Assembly (NCBI RefSeq): GCF_002878395.1
Contig: NW_025881511.1
Coordinates: forward strand, 29,002 to 93,001
Source of the DNA: Capsicum annuum
Lineage: Eukaryota > Streptophyta > Magnoliopsida > Solanales > Solanaceae
DNA length: 64,000 bases
Reading direction: 5' to 3'
In this document: positions 11,270-22,381 of the stretch, one piece after another
Layout: the number at the start of each line of letters is the position of its first letter
Numbering within the stretch: the stretch's first letter is position 1
Made by a program: the position numbers and the translations under genes
Notes under the pieces: model-generated
The model's database searches: none
What the model was told of the DNA's origin: nothing
What the model saw: the letters and a program-made list of their open reading frames with translations, nothing else

Positions 11270-11970
11270 AAAATCTCATCAGGCCTTGTCGCCCTACCTC
11301 TTCGTATTCTATGAATAGCCTCTCTGACCTCCTCTACCTTAAAACATCTATAGTAACCGAAATCACGATTCTTCTTTGAGTGCTCTTACTCCCCTAACAT
11401 AATGCCTCTATTCTCTTCCTTATTTAAAAGTCTATGAAAATACTCCTGCCAAGTCTTCTTAATATGACCTTCTTCTACCAAAACTCTACCATTCTCCCCC
11501 TTAATGCACTTCACTTAATCGAGGTCACGACCCTTCCTCTCTCTAGCCTTAGCAATCATATACAACCTATTCCCTTCCTTCTTTCTCCTCTAACCCCGCA
11601 TACAAGCTCTTAAATACTCTTGTCTTAGCAGTTGTAACCTCTAACTTAGCCTCTTTTCTTGCAACTTTGTAAACCTCAATATTCACTCGCGTCTTCTCTT
11701 CATCTTTACTCTCAATCAACTTAACATACGCCCCCTTCTTAATCTCTACTTTCTTCTTAACTTCTTTATTCCACCACCAATCCCTCTTATGTCGTCCTTC
11801 CTGACCCCTCAAAATAACCAATACCTCTCTAGACGTCTCCTAAATATAGTTGTCCTCCTTATTACACATGACATCCACGTCCCCCCTACACTCTCACACC
11901 TCATTCCTACCACCTTCTCTCTAACTCTAATGTACTAACTGGTGTTAAGACACCCCACTTAATTCTAGGT
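11270..11970 (-). pseudogene. LINE region between endonuclease and RT
   Basis: Contains the open stretch 11821-11567 with GRHKRDWWWNKEVKKKVEIK and EVYKVARKEAKLEVTTAKTR, conserved in plant RTE ORFs just after the endonuclease. Several stops and shifts interrupt it. The endonuclease itself is not present. Confidence 0.75.
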
Positions 11971-12032
11971 CACCCCTCACCAGATCTACTTTTATTTCTC
12001 TTCTTGATAAATAAGTACAAGAAGAGTAGGGA

Positions 12033-12190
12033 TGCAATATGTTTTTACTCAAAAGGATCTAAATCTCTCAGAAAATGAGGGGGCTTGAGCTATTAAAGGA
12101 CTACGACATGAGTCTTCACTACAATCCAGGTAAAGCTAACATGGTTGTTGATGCTCTTAGCAGGTTATCCATGGGGAGTCTAATTCATGT
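12033..12190 (+). pseudogene. GY-1 RNase H, second part
   Basis: After the LINE the protein continues FTQKDLNLSEN and then, after a shift, LKDYDMSLHYNPGKANMVVD with ALSRLSMGS, the conserved end of the RNase H domain. Bases 12033-12052 are the right copy of the LINE target duplication. Confidence 0.8.
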
Positions 12191-13585
12191 GGATGAGGAT
12201 AAGTGGGAATTGGTGAAATAAATTCACCATCTGGATAATCTTGGATTTTGTCTTTTGGACTTAAAATATGACGGTGTGTTTGTTCATAAGGTGGAAAAGT
12301 CATCTCCTGGTGCTGATGTAAAAGAGAAGCAAGTTTTAGATCCTATATTGAAGAAAATCAAGGGTTATGCTCAAAAAGTGATGGCCTTTGAGATAAGTGG
12401 TAATGGTCCCTTGTAGTACTAGGGGGGACTGTGCATTCTCGATGTAGATAGGTTACGAGAAAGGATCTTGGTCAAGGCTCATATGTCATGTTATGCCATT
12501 TATATTGGTTTGACTAAGATGTATTATGATCTTAAGGAAATCTATTAGTGGAACAATATAAAGCGGGTTGTGGACAGTTTTATGGCTAAATGCATGGTAT
12601 GTCAATTGGTGAAGGTTGAGCATTTTTGGCCCGAAAGGTTGTATCAAGAAATTAATTTGCCTGTGTGGAAGTAGGAAGTGATCAATATGGATTTTTTTAC
12701 TAGTATTCCTTGGTCTCGAAATTAGTTTGATTCGATTCGGGTCATCGTGGATAGGATAACAAAGTTTTCTCACTTCTTGCTAGTAAGGATTGATTTCTTA
12801 GCAGAGGATTATGCAAAGTTGTTTATTGAAGAAATTGTGATATTTCATGGTGCGCCTATTTCTATCATGTCGTATCGTAATGCTTAGTTCTCATCACACT
12901 TTTAGCGGTTATTTCAGTAAGGTTAGGGACTAAGATGAGTCTTAGTATGTCTTTCCACCTGTAGTTGGATGGGCAATCAGAAAGGACTATTCAGACATTA
13001 GAAGAAATGTTTCGTGCTTGTGTGATTGACTATGGTGATAGTTGTATTGAACATTTACCTCTTATAGAGTTTGTGTATAATAATAGCTACCAATCTAGCA
13101 TTGGGATTGCTCTATTTGAGGCTTTATATGGAAGGAGGTGGAGGTCTTTATAAGGTGGTTTGAGGTTGGTAAGGCAGAAATGTTTGGCCCAAATTTGGTT
13201 CACCAAGCAATGGAGAAGGTGAAGGTGATTTAGGATAGGCTTAAATACTTCTAAAGTCACCAAAAGTCCTATGCAGATGTGAGGTATAGGAAGTTAGAGT
13301 TTGAGGTTGGGGATAGGGTGTTCTTAAAGATATCTTCATAAAGGTGATATTGCAGTTTGGGAAGAAGGGGAAGCTCAATCCCCGATATGGTCCATATTGG
13401 CCTTGAAGAGGGTTAGTAATGTTACATATGAAATGGAGTTTCCCTCTAGTTTGAGCTTCGTTTATTCGGTATTCCATGTGTCTATGTTGAGGAAGCATAT
13501 AGGTGATCTATTTCTAATTGTGCCTATCAAGGATATTGTATGTTGGATTCCTTGTCTTATGATGAATCCCCAGTTGAAATGTTAG
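12191..13585 (+). pseudogene. GY-1 integrase with start of chromodomain-like tail
   Basis: The zinc region reads YAIYIGLTKMYYDLKEIY then CMVCQ; an expected His is Tyr. The core starts INMDFFTSIPW (first Asp kept), the second Asp motif is SYRNA (Asp to Tyr), and DGQSERTIQTLEEMFRACVI (12965-13030) holds the Glu-region block. The C-terminal domain gives FGKKGKLNPRY and VYSVFHVSMLRKHIGDLF. The gene stops abruptly at about 13582 in the segment leading into the chromodomain, where it abuts inverted GY-2. Many stops. Confidence 0.82.
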
Positions 13586-13590
13586 TCATC
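13578..13590. other. Rearrangement junction GY-1/GY-2
   Basis: Left of about 13582 is GY-1 integrase C-terminus on the + strand; right of it is GY-2 integrase core (VDRM) on the minus strand. The shared TTAG (13582-13585) could belong to either, so 4 bp of microhomology is possible. There is no LTR at the joint, so this is a rearrangement, not a clean insertion. Confidence 0.65.
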
Positions 13591-14132
13591 CTATCCACGA
13601 GGACCTAAATTGAATCAAACTAACTATGCGACCATGGAAGACCGGTAACAAAATTCATATTAATAACCTCCCACTTCCATACAATCAACTCAATTTCTTG
13701 AGATAATCCACCAGGGATCAAGCGCTCTACCTTCACTGACTGACAACCATGCACTTGGCCAAAAAATTGGCTATATCTCCCTTCATGTTATTCCACCAAT
13801 AGATCTCTTTCTATTCATGGTACATCTTCATCAAATTGGTATGAACTGTGTATCTCGACTCATGAGCCTCATCTAAGATCCTCTCTCTCAACTTATCAAT
13901 ATCAAGAACACACAACCTGCCTTAGTAGCTTAAGATACCATCACCCCAATCTCAAAAGCCATGACTTTATGCAAACCAACATCATCCTTGATCTGCATCA
14001 AGATAGAATCCAAAACCTGTTTCTCATTACCTCAATACCAAGAGGACTTTACTACCTCTTGCACAATCACACCTTCATCCTCTAAGTCTAAGAGATGAAC
14101 CCCAAGATTCGCCAAATGGTGAATATCCTTCA
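13583..14132 (-). pseudogene. GY-2 integrase remnant (N-terminal and start of core)
   Basis: On the minus strand YTVHTNLMKMYHE and KEIYWWNNMKGDIANFLAKC match the integrase zinc region; CMVVSQ replaces C-x2-C, probably through a small indel. It ends in VDRM at the junction. Only the 5' third of integrase is present. Confidence 0.75.
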
Positions 14133-14640
14133 CTAAACCTCATTTCCCTCATCAACATGAGATAATCTCACCATGGACATCCTACTAAGAGCATCAAAAA
14201 CTATGTTAGCTTTATATGGGTGATAATGCAAACTTACATCATAAGCCTTAAGCAACTTAAGCCATCTTCTTTGCCTGAGATTCAACTGCTTCTGGGTTAA
14301 CACATACAGCAAGCTCTTATGCTCAAAATAAATGTCAACATGAACTTCATAAAAGTAGTGGCGCCAAATATTTAAAGTAAACACCACAACCAAAAACTAC
14401 AAATCATGAGTCAGATAATTCCTCTTATAGACCTTCAACTGTCTAAAAGCATACACCACCACTTTAACATGATGCATCAAAACACAACCCAATCCCACAG
14501 GGGAAATATCACAGTAGACCTTAAAGCCATTAGTAGCTTTGGGAAGGGTTAATACAGGAGCTAAAATCAACCTATCCTTCAACTTTTCAAATATACCCGT
14601 GCAAGTATAAGACCACAGGAACTTCACTTTCTTCTGAGTC
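14133..14640 (-). pseudogene. GY-2 RNase H
   Basis: Open stretches include GFKVYCDISPVGLGCVLMHH, VVYAFRQLKVYKRNYLTHDL, then LNIWRHYFYEVHVDIYFEHK, LNLRQRRWLKLLKAYDVSLH and ALSRMSMVRLSHVDEGNEV. One stop lies between residues of the Leu-Glu-Leu block near 14397. Asp of the first motif is kept (YCD). Confidence 0.85.
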
Positions 14641-15390
14641 AAACTAGTCAATAGAGTAGCAATCAAAAAGAATCTCTCCATTAACCTCATATAATATCCA
14701 GCCAAACCCAAGAAACTCTGAATATTTGTTAGAGTTATGGGTATAGGAAAATTCTTAGCCACTGCAAATTTTTGTGGATCCACCATGATCTCTTCATTAG
14801 AAATAACATGACCCATAAGAGTAATAACATTCAACTAGAACTCACACTTTGAAAACTTGGCATACAAATGTTAATCCTTAAGGGTCTACAACACTATACG
14901 GAGGTGATTGGCATGATACTCCTTACTCTTCAAGTACACCAAAATATCATCAATGAACACAATAACTAATCCAAAAATAGATGGAATACCCAATTCATAA
15001 GATCCATAAATTCCACTGAGTCATTGGTCAACCCAAAATCATGACCAAGAACTTAAAATGGTCATATTGTGTACGAAAAACAGTCTTAGGGATATTCACC
15101 TCCCTAATCTTTAACTGGTGATGACCCAACTGAAGATCAATCTTGGAGAAATACTTGGCACCCTAAAGCTGGTCAAATAGGTCATCAATACTAGGAAGAG
15201 GATATTGATTCTTTATTGTCACCTTATTCCTGGTGGCAATATATACATATTTGAAGGGAACCATCTTTCTTATGCACGAAGAGCATAGGAGCACCCCACA
15301 GGGAAATACTATGACGAATAAAACCCTTATACAGAAGATCATACAATTGCTTCTTGAGTTATTTCAAATCAGTCAGAGACATTTTATAGG
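14641..15390 (-). pseudogene. GY-2 reverse transcriptase
   Basis: N-terminal blocks [20 protein letters not shown] and [13 protein letters not shown] lie near 15270-15340. The active-site motif VFIDDILVYLKSKEYHANHL, with both Asp intact, is near 14950, and MGHVISNEEIMVDPQKFAVA and SFLGLAGYY follow. Stops replace Gln and Trp codons (KCEF then stop, where KCEFW is usual). Confidence 0.82.
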
Positions 15391-15967
15391 TAGGGATAGA
15401 GATTGGATGAGTGTCTGGAAGAAGATCAATCCCAAAACCAATTTTTCTATTGGGAGGAACACCAAAAAGATGATTATGGAACACTATAGGAAATTTATTA
15501 ACTATGAAAATAGATTGTAATGAAGTTCCCTCATAGTTAGAACCTTTAACCCAGACCAAATGATAAAGACACCCCTTGGAAATAAATTTTTGAGCTCTAA
15601 GATATGATATGAACCTTTTTATAGGTACTAGGGAACTCCCTTCCCACTCAATAACTGGCTTATTTGGAAATTCTAAAATGACCTTATGGGTCTGACATTC
15701 TAAAGAGGCATAACACGAATGGAGCCAATCCATCCCTCAAATCACGTCAAAATATAACATGTCCAACTTTATCAAATCAACCAAAGTCTCCCTACAACAA
15801 ATAGATATCATACAACTCTTATACACTATTCTAGCCACAACAAAGTCACCCATCATGGTAGATATATAAAAGGGATTAGGAATATAATCAGGAGAAAAAC
15901 TAAAATAAATAGCCACATAAGGGGTCACATAAGAAATATTAGACCCCATATGAAGCAGACAATACAC
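15391..15967 (-). pseudogene. GY-2 protease and PR-RT linker
   Basis: Reads VYCLLHMGSNISYVTPYVAI, then PDYIPNPFYISTMMGDFVVA, ETLVDLIKLDMLYFDVI, a stop, and GMDWLHSCYASLEC... KPVIEWEGSSLVPIKRFISY. The active-site Asp is His (LHMGSN). The domain is cut at 15967 by element C; the preceding residues LELFSRDVY lie at 33337 onward, on the other side of the insertion. Confidence 0.82.
15963..15967. repeat. Target-site duplication, left, of element C
   Basis: TACAC immediately before the left LTR of C; an identical TACAC follows the right LTR at 33332-33336. Joining the GY-2 coding traces across one copy restores DVY-CLL continuity. Confidence 0.85.
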
Positions 15968-16263
15968 TAAAATACCTAGGCTTTGAACCATTAGAGAATT
16001 TCCCTTGTTTGAGGATTCTAGACTAGGTACGACTTAGGGTACTAGTCGCACCCACTGGATATGACTTAGTGACCCCTTCTTGTATAATAGGCAGTGTGGT
16101 GGGTGTTACGCACTATCCAAGCTATGATTTATTCCTCCCATGGCCATATGTTAAGGTACGATTCATACCAAGCTAAGTCGTATGATGTTTGAAATTTAAT
16201 CTAAAGTGGAATAATTTGGGTACAAGTTAGGGTATCCTTGGTTACGAGTCTAGGGTAAATAAG
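15968..16263 (+). repeat. Element C 5' LTR, left piece
   Basis: Aligns with 30848-31160 (shared text begins GGCTTTGAACCA and CTTTGTTTGAGGATTCT-like sequence). The LTR start TG has become TA (15968). The rest continues at 25233 after element D. Confidence 0.88.
15991..16258 (+). promoter_or_regulatory. GTACGACTTAG cluster in element C 5' LTR
   Basis: Copies or variants of TACGACTTAG/CTAAGTCGTA and GGTAC occur at about 16027, 16057 and 16173, continuing past element D at 25233-25340. The matching TATA (actatataata) is at 25418-25428, so element D now separates part of the cluster from it. Confidence 0.5.
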
Positions 16264-16530
16264 TGTAAGACTCCAAAAAATCCTAAGCTTAATTCAGTCC
16301 ATTTATGTTTCTTAAGGGGGTCTCAGACTTAGAAAATTCTAACTATGTTTCCAGACATGGTTTATTTTTTGGCGTTCAAAAGTTGGAAATCTCATTTCTC
16401 GACCTTAATGTCCTTTAATGGTTGGTATTCTTGCTAATTCATGATTAGGGAGGTCAATAGGTGTTTTGGATAAGTTTCAGATTTTTTAGACCACGTTTGG
16501 TGTCTAAAAACAGTGGACCAATGAGATCTT

Positions 16531-16673
16531 GGCGCACCGCATCACCTATCGTGTTGGTTAACATTGTTGTAGGTTGCCAGACCCAAAAGTACTGAGGCTT
16601 GGCGCGATCATGGCATGACACGTTGAGTATCGTGTCGGTGCCATTGACGTATTGCGTCGCCAATCGCATCGAT
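16531..16673 (+). promoter_or_regulatory. GCGATNC cluster upstream of TATA, element D 5' LTR
   Basis: Repeated cores such as GCGCACCGCATC, CTATCGTGTTGG, GGCGCGATCATGG, TATCGTGTCGG, TTGCGTCGCC and AATCGCATCGATG lie in 140 bases. They end about 60 bases before TATA at 16735-16744. The same block is in the 3' LTR (22651-22803). Confidence 0.55.
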
Positions 16674-16734
16674 GCCCAATTTTTAGTCATTTAATGCCTG
16701 CATCTTCAAAGGCAAAAGGGTTAATTTTCCACCC

Positions 16735-16744
16735 CTATATAAAC
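16735..16744 (+). promoter_or_regulatory. TATA box of element D 5' LTR
   Basis: CTATATAAACC, preceded by a C-rich stretch and followed about 30-60 bases later by sequence shared among the D-type LTRs. The equivalent sites are at 22864 and, in the solo LTR, 36518. Confidence 0.6.
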
Positions 16745-18149
16745 CCAATAACACGTGATTCAGCCATTTTTCTCCCAAAATATAGTGTTTTTGTCAAGTT
16801 CCTCTCAAGAACAAGTTAGGGTTTTTAATTGGGGATTCAAATTCAGTACTTAAATTCAAGAATCTCTCTGTTAATCTTCATAAATTCAAGAACTAAGGTA
16901 TGCATAGTGTTTATTCATGGATTCCTTTTATCTATGAAGCGCAAGAATCAAGTTATTAAATCATTTATTGTGAAATGTTTTGTTGTGGGTTGATCGTGTT
17001 CATGAGATTATGATTGTATGATTCCCAAGTCAGAATCTTTATTTCTTTTTATGAAACTATGTAAGCATGCGAGTTGAAGACTATGAACTTAGTGGTTATG
17101 ATGTGTTAATTTGATGATTATGCCTATTCCCTAAGAGATGCATGTAAGGTGTTTGACAAAATGCCTAAGAGAATAGAAATTGTGTATTATGGCGCAATTA
17201 TGACCCAAGTGTTAAATGCATGCTTTACCCTTATGATCAAGGATGACTTCCATGATATTGTGTGTATTTTGAATGTTTGATGAAATGTTCATGAGATTAT
17301 GTTGATGAAAGTATTACATCTTTATATGCATTCCTATCCATGTACAACATTATGATAAATATGTGCTTCATGAAATCCCCAAGTTATTGTGTTATGAATT
17401 GTTGATATTGGTCATGTGTTCAAGAAGTGTCATATCCTGCCAATTTCATGCTATCGATTCTTGGGGGTACTTGTATCCAACAATCTAGTTGTGTGCCTAG
17501 GGCTAGTGTCAGTTGTCAAGATACTCTCATTCAAGCCATGATCAATAGAATTTAGTTAGTTATATGACTCAGGAAAACTCAGTAAATTTAGTTTCTACCA
17601 ACCCAGTCCTACTTGGTAACCTCAATAAATCTCAGTAATCTCAGTGATCTTTATAATCTCAGTCAGTTATTAGATCTCAATAGTATTCCATCAGTCAACG
17701 AAATTTAGTGAACTCAGTTCTAATCAGTTAAACAATACGATTAGTAATAGTTTAGTTTAGTCTAAATCAGTTCAGTGTCTCTTCAGTTGGGAGTAGGATT
17801 TAGCACCGAGTGAACCCAAGGATGAGGGCTCACCTGTCAGTTAGTAGGGGGTATGATCCTTAGAAAAAATCCTTGTGTTCTGAAACTATGTAGCCAGCGT
17901 AGGTTGAGATGTACCCTACGATTTTAGGAATTATACACCTCATTTGAGTTTTCCTACTAGGAGGGGTTAATGGAAGAGCTCCCTGTTAGATAGGATTTAC
18001 TCACAGCTTATCTTTACCTATGGCATGGTACTGACACCCTTCTAGCTGGGGTTATAGGTTGAACCTCACCAGTTTGGTTTTAGGGTATGTCGGTTAGATG
18101 ATTACCTCCCACAATCTCAGTTTTAGATTCAATCTTAATAATAGAACTC

Positions 18150-18345
18150 AGTTCAGTTCTATAGATATCAGGACTGTCAGCTATAGTTACTCAGCTCAGT
18201 ACAAAACTCAGTTAGTTCCATCAAAATCAGGACTGTCAGATACAGTCATCCAGTTCAGTCTAGAACTCAGATAGTCCTTCAGATTCAGGACTGTTAGATA
18301 TAGTTACCCAGTCCAGTAAAGAACTCATATAGTTTGTTAGTATCC
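18150..18345 (+). repeat. 58-59-bp tandem repeat in TCAGT-rich LTR segment
   Basis: The phrase CAGGACTGTCAG (third copy CAGGACTGTTAG) recurs at 18169, 18228 and 18286, each followed by ATATAGTYAC-CAG and AACTCAG-TAGT. The same repeats are in the 3' LTR near 24290-24450, and looser ones in the solo LTR near 38040-38240. Confidence 0.7.
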
Positions 18346-19109
18346 GTATACTCATTTATCATTTATCAGTAATATAGTACCAGTAACCTCAGATATCGGT
18401 TACCTGTAAACTCTGTAATTCAATCATTAATGGACTCAGTCATTCAGTATCCCAGTATTAGTACTTAGATATAAGTAAATCCATATTATAGAAATTTATG
18501 AGTTAGTGTTATTACGATCTTAGTTACAGTTTCGTATTCATGTATGTATTCTCACGTCCACGTTATTCAGATAGTTAGTATTGTTCATGCATACAAACCA
18601 TTACATTCAACCTATCTCATATGCATACCAGTACATTCAATTGTACTGACGTATTTGCCCTATGTTGTTTTATACCATAGGTTCAGAAGCACGTGCTCCA
18701 GAGTATCAGTAGCATTCTAGTCTTAGCAGTCAGAGTCAGCAGTGAGTTCTCATCCTTTGAGGACATGATCATTTCTTTATTATTTTATTACATAGTTTAT
18801 TTCAGTAGTTGGAGTTAGTTAGGGACATATCCAATCAACTCCTTATTCTGAAAGTTCAATTAGTTCGAGAGGCTTTCAGACTACAGCATGTTCAGACAGT
18901 TATTTCAGTTATTTTGGTATTATTATACCATATTTTTAGTTGTGTATTAGTATTAAACCTTATGGCCTTTTAATTCATGTTTCTGCATTTATGATATTAT
19001 TATTATTATTTAGTGCTCAGTTACAGCTATCAGTCATGGCTTAGCTTGTGGTCCTTCGGGATATGAGCACTATGTAGCATTCTAGTTAACAGATTTGGGG
19101 CATTACAAA

Positions 19110-19128
19110 CTTAGTATCAAATCCAGGT
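19110..19128 (+). other. Primer binding site of element D
   Basis: Two or three bases after the LTR end, TTAGTATCAAATCCAGG matches the initiator-tRNA-Met type site (TGGTATCAGAGCC) with three changes, two of them G to A. Confidence 0.7.
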
Positions 19129-19329
19129 TCAACAGTATCCTAGAAAGTCTGAAAAGATGTATCTAGTAGAGTCTTGTACATGGGTATGTTGTGCACCATA
19201 CTTATGTGTAGGAGGCTATGAGATATTTTAGGAAAAGTTTCCCTTCTTTTAGTATTCATGTCGTGCCAGTGAGCATAAGCTCAAATTTAACGCTTAGTCT
19301 AATCCCTTTTTCTCTTTCATTTATAGAAC

Positions 19330-20470
19330 ATGCCTCCCAAAAGGGCTAACAAAAGACAGACAAGGAATCAGTCAGCACCTCAGCCCATGCAGGTAGATCC
19401 TCTGGATGAGCACGTCTTTCATTTAGAATTCAGAACTGCATTCACTACTCTTGGTAATTCAGTCATAGCTCAAGATGAACGGTCAGCTATTATTCCGGCC
19501 AACCCAGTAGACAATTCTGCTGCAGCCAGGATTTGGGACTTCACCTGAATGAATCCTCCCCTATTCTCAAGTTCTAAGTCCGAAGAGGATCCACAGGAGT
19601 TCGTCGACTAGGTTCAAAAAGTCACAGATATCATGGGAGTGACTTCCAGTGAGAGTGCCGAGTTAGCCAGGTATGCTCCCCATTAGTAGAAGACAGTAGA
19701 TCAAGCATGAGCAAGTTTGTGTATGGGGTTTTAGGTAGAGTGGTTAAGGAGTGCAGAACTGTGATTTTGATTAAAAAGATGGACATATCTAGGCTTATGG
19801 TCCATGCTCAACAGATTGAAGAGCAAAAACTTAAGAAGAAGGAAAGAGAGAATTAAAGAGCCAAAATAGGTAGTTATAGTTTTTCTCATCCAGGGTCGCA
19901 GGGTGGTAACCATTCTCAGCATAGTTAGAATTTTTCATCCCAGTTCTCTCTTCAGCTAGTACCCCAGTACCAAAGTTTAGAAGTGACCATAGGAATGGGG
20001 CACCAAGCTCCAAATCACAAATAGTGCAAGCATTATTTGCACTTATCCGCTTTGCGAAGAGTATGGTAAGTATTATAAGGGTGTGTGTAGAACGGATAGT
20101 AATGTGTGTTTTGGATATGGTGAGTTAGGTCACAAGGTCTGAGATTGTCTAGGCCTAGTCCAAAAAGTAAGCACGATCATCCGTCAGTTTAGTCCGATCG
20201 CCCAAATCAGTAGGGTGCCAATTCCAGTGCTATCAGTGGGCAACACCCAGATAGACTCTTTGCACTTCAGTCCTGATAGGATCAGGAAAGTCCTTCTGAT
20301 GCATCCACTTGTATGTTACAGATCCATCATTTACATGCTTGTATTTCTTCAAATTCAGGAGCTTCTTTTCTTTGTAACTCTTTACATAGCAGTCAACTTT
20401 AAGGTCAGACTAAATGTTAACAAGACCTATTCCAGTCACCACAATACCTATGTGTTCTTTACGTTTTAGT
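19330..20470 (+). pseudogene. Element D gag, internally deleted
   Basis: Starts MPPKRANKRQTRNQSAPQPM, then VDPLDEHVFHLEFRTAFTTL and NSAAARIWDFT, a stop, MNPPLFSSSKSEEDPQEFVD, a stop, [16 protein letters not shown]. It then jumps to linker sequence, so most of the central gag domain is deleted at about 19670. Near 20100 a zinc knuckle reads NVCFGYGELGHKV, stop, DC, with Tyr for the second Cys, as in GY-1. The first ATG is supported by the family's usual MPP-R start. Confidence 0.8.
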
Positions 20471-22364
20471 CCCACGAATATAGCTTATATCTATGCACTT
20501 CTCATAAAATAGTGTATGTTTCGAGTTCCTTGTATGGGGAGTCCAAGTTCATCCAGTGTTATGAATCATATTCCACGAATTCAAAAATTCCAAACCTAGT
20601 TCCTACAGCTCATGACTCATTTACTCATGTCATGTTTTACAGTCTGTTCAGCCTATATGACTCATGCTATGCTCCTAATGATCAATTAAAAATTTAGACT
20701 GTCAGGTATATCCATAGTTTAGACCCCTCGGTTAACCTGTGGTGTTGATGTTCCATCGCTCAGCCCTCAGTTATAGCATTATTCAGTAATCAATATTCAG
20801 TAAAGGACTCAGATAGTCCTACAGAACCATGGCCTTTAGTTATCAGTTATTTAACCATAAAAATTCAGTACTAGTCTAACCTTCAGTTATCAAGAACCAG
20901 CATTCAGTCCTAGTTACAGTCTTAGTTATGGTTTCAGTCTCAATTACCATCTTAGCTACAATCTCAGTCCCAGTCCTAGTCCAGTTAGATCATAAACTCA
21001 GTTCAATTTTAGGATTACCCGACCATAGCATATGGCCATTAATTATTCAGTCATTGGTATTTCAGTACCTCAATTTACAAAATATTTCCAAATTATAGTA
21101 GACTCTTGGTCTTGCATTCTTAAGGTAATATAGTTTTTCACTTATTCATGCTCAGTTACCTCACGTTACCCAGTCAGTCATTACATTTTATGTATAATAC
21201 TCTATAGTCTAAGTCCATCCTTTCAGGCTAAGTATAGTTCAGCCTTACAGACCCAGTAGTCAGCTATCAGTTGTTTAGTTAATTAGATAAGTTAGCATAT
21301 TTATGCATTCGTGCTCAGCACCCACGTGAAACTTTTCAGTAGTCTTAGTTGTAGTGCATAAGGCTTAGTCACTTTATCTTAGATGATGTTTCATAGGCCT
21401 TGTCTCCTAATAAAAGAATCCCAGCCATATAGCGATATCCTATTCTGATGTCCTACTCAGATCAGGACAAGATTCACTTTCTCTCTTCAGTTACTAGAAA
21501 TTTATAGAAAAAGTATTATCGGAATGCTCCAGTCGAGTAGAAGTTTAAAGCATGAGTTAGTTAAGTAGCCAGTAATTCAGTTTAGCAGCCTGACAGACAA
21601 GTTCAGATGGTGTGGTTTTGCACCTTTTAATCTAGTCGCACTATCTAGAGTCTTATGAATATGATCATTCTAAGATGGACTAACCAGGTAGTTACATGTT
21701 CATCCCAGTTCATGTATCATGTTTTAGTTTTAGATCCCATATATTCAGTCACAATTCAGTTCATAAGTGCTTTGTGCATCGCCCTAGTTTTCCTCAGCAT
21801 CTTATTAAAAATCAATATTCTTTGAGTGACCTAGTCTCCCAAGGGGGAGATACACTATAATTCCCCAAACTTTCATGACATAAATATGCCACTCTCTTTC
21901 CTCGTAATGAATCCAATTTGGGATAGGGGATACTCATAAGTTGACCCTCAAACTCCAACCTCAACCACAAGCCACATATTCAGGGTGCTCAATTTGGATC
22001 ACGATATTCAGTTAATATACCATATTTCAGGCTCAGATATGTTCCTATATTCCCATTCACGCGTGCCCAGTAGTGATCTCAAGTTCATCAGTATTTTCAG
22101 TTTAAGGTAATAGTCTTCCATGAATTTACTCAGTTCCATGTTCAGATTCTATTATAAACTTGGTATCAATTACCATTGCACATTCAGTAATATGTTCATG
22201 TGTCAGTTTAGTTATGTATTGACGCATCAGATATGTATGCTCAGAACAAATCTCAGTAAATCAGTGATGTCAGTTATGTACTCATGTTTCAGTTGTTCAT
22301 GTTCAGTATGTACTTTAACTTATCAATTCCCCCATCTTAGTCAGTCTCATTCGAGGATGAATAT
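20471..22364 (+). other. TCAG-rich non-coding internal region of element D
   Basis: About 1.9 kb full of TCAGT and CAGTC words resembling the LTR's own TCAGT segment, with no pol coding trace. It ends CATTCGAGGATGAATATTCCC ahead of the polypurine tract. Either pol was deleted and the space filled with LTR-like sequence, or this is a non-autonomous subfamily. Confidence 0.6.
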
Positions 22365-22381
22365 TCCCAAAGAGAAGATAT
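22365..22381 (+). other. Polypurine tract of element D
   Basis: CAAAGAGAAGATAT directly before the 3' LTR start TGTAAGACC. Confidence 0.6.

Larger units (their letters stand above)
9512..12032 (-). mobile_element. RTE-type LINE, 5'-truncated
   Basis: A 2.5-kb minus-strand non-LTR retrotransposon inserted in GY-1 RNase H. Its 3' end is (TTG)n at 9513-9527 preceded by TGTGGGAATATACTGGGTCT, the usual tail of plant RTE LINEs. Going 5' on the minus strand are the C-terminal region (9981-10223), reverse transcriptase (about 10600-11160) and connector upstream of RT (about 11270-11970). The endonuclease is missing through 5' truncation. The inverted repeat CTCTTCTTG/CAAGAAGAG (11998-12006 and 12018-12026) lies at the truncated end. 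Confidence 0.88.
16264..19107 (+). repeat. Element D 5' LTR
   Basis: 2844 bp. In order: a CG-rich palindrome cluster (16531-16673), TATA (ctatataaac at 16735), a transcribed region with CTCAAGAATTC-like repeats, a long TCAGT-rich segment (about 17500-18560) with a 58-59-bp tandem unit, and a conserved end ATTTGGGGCATTACA. Confidence 0.92.
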
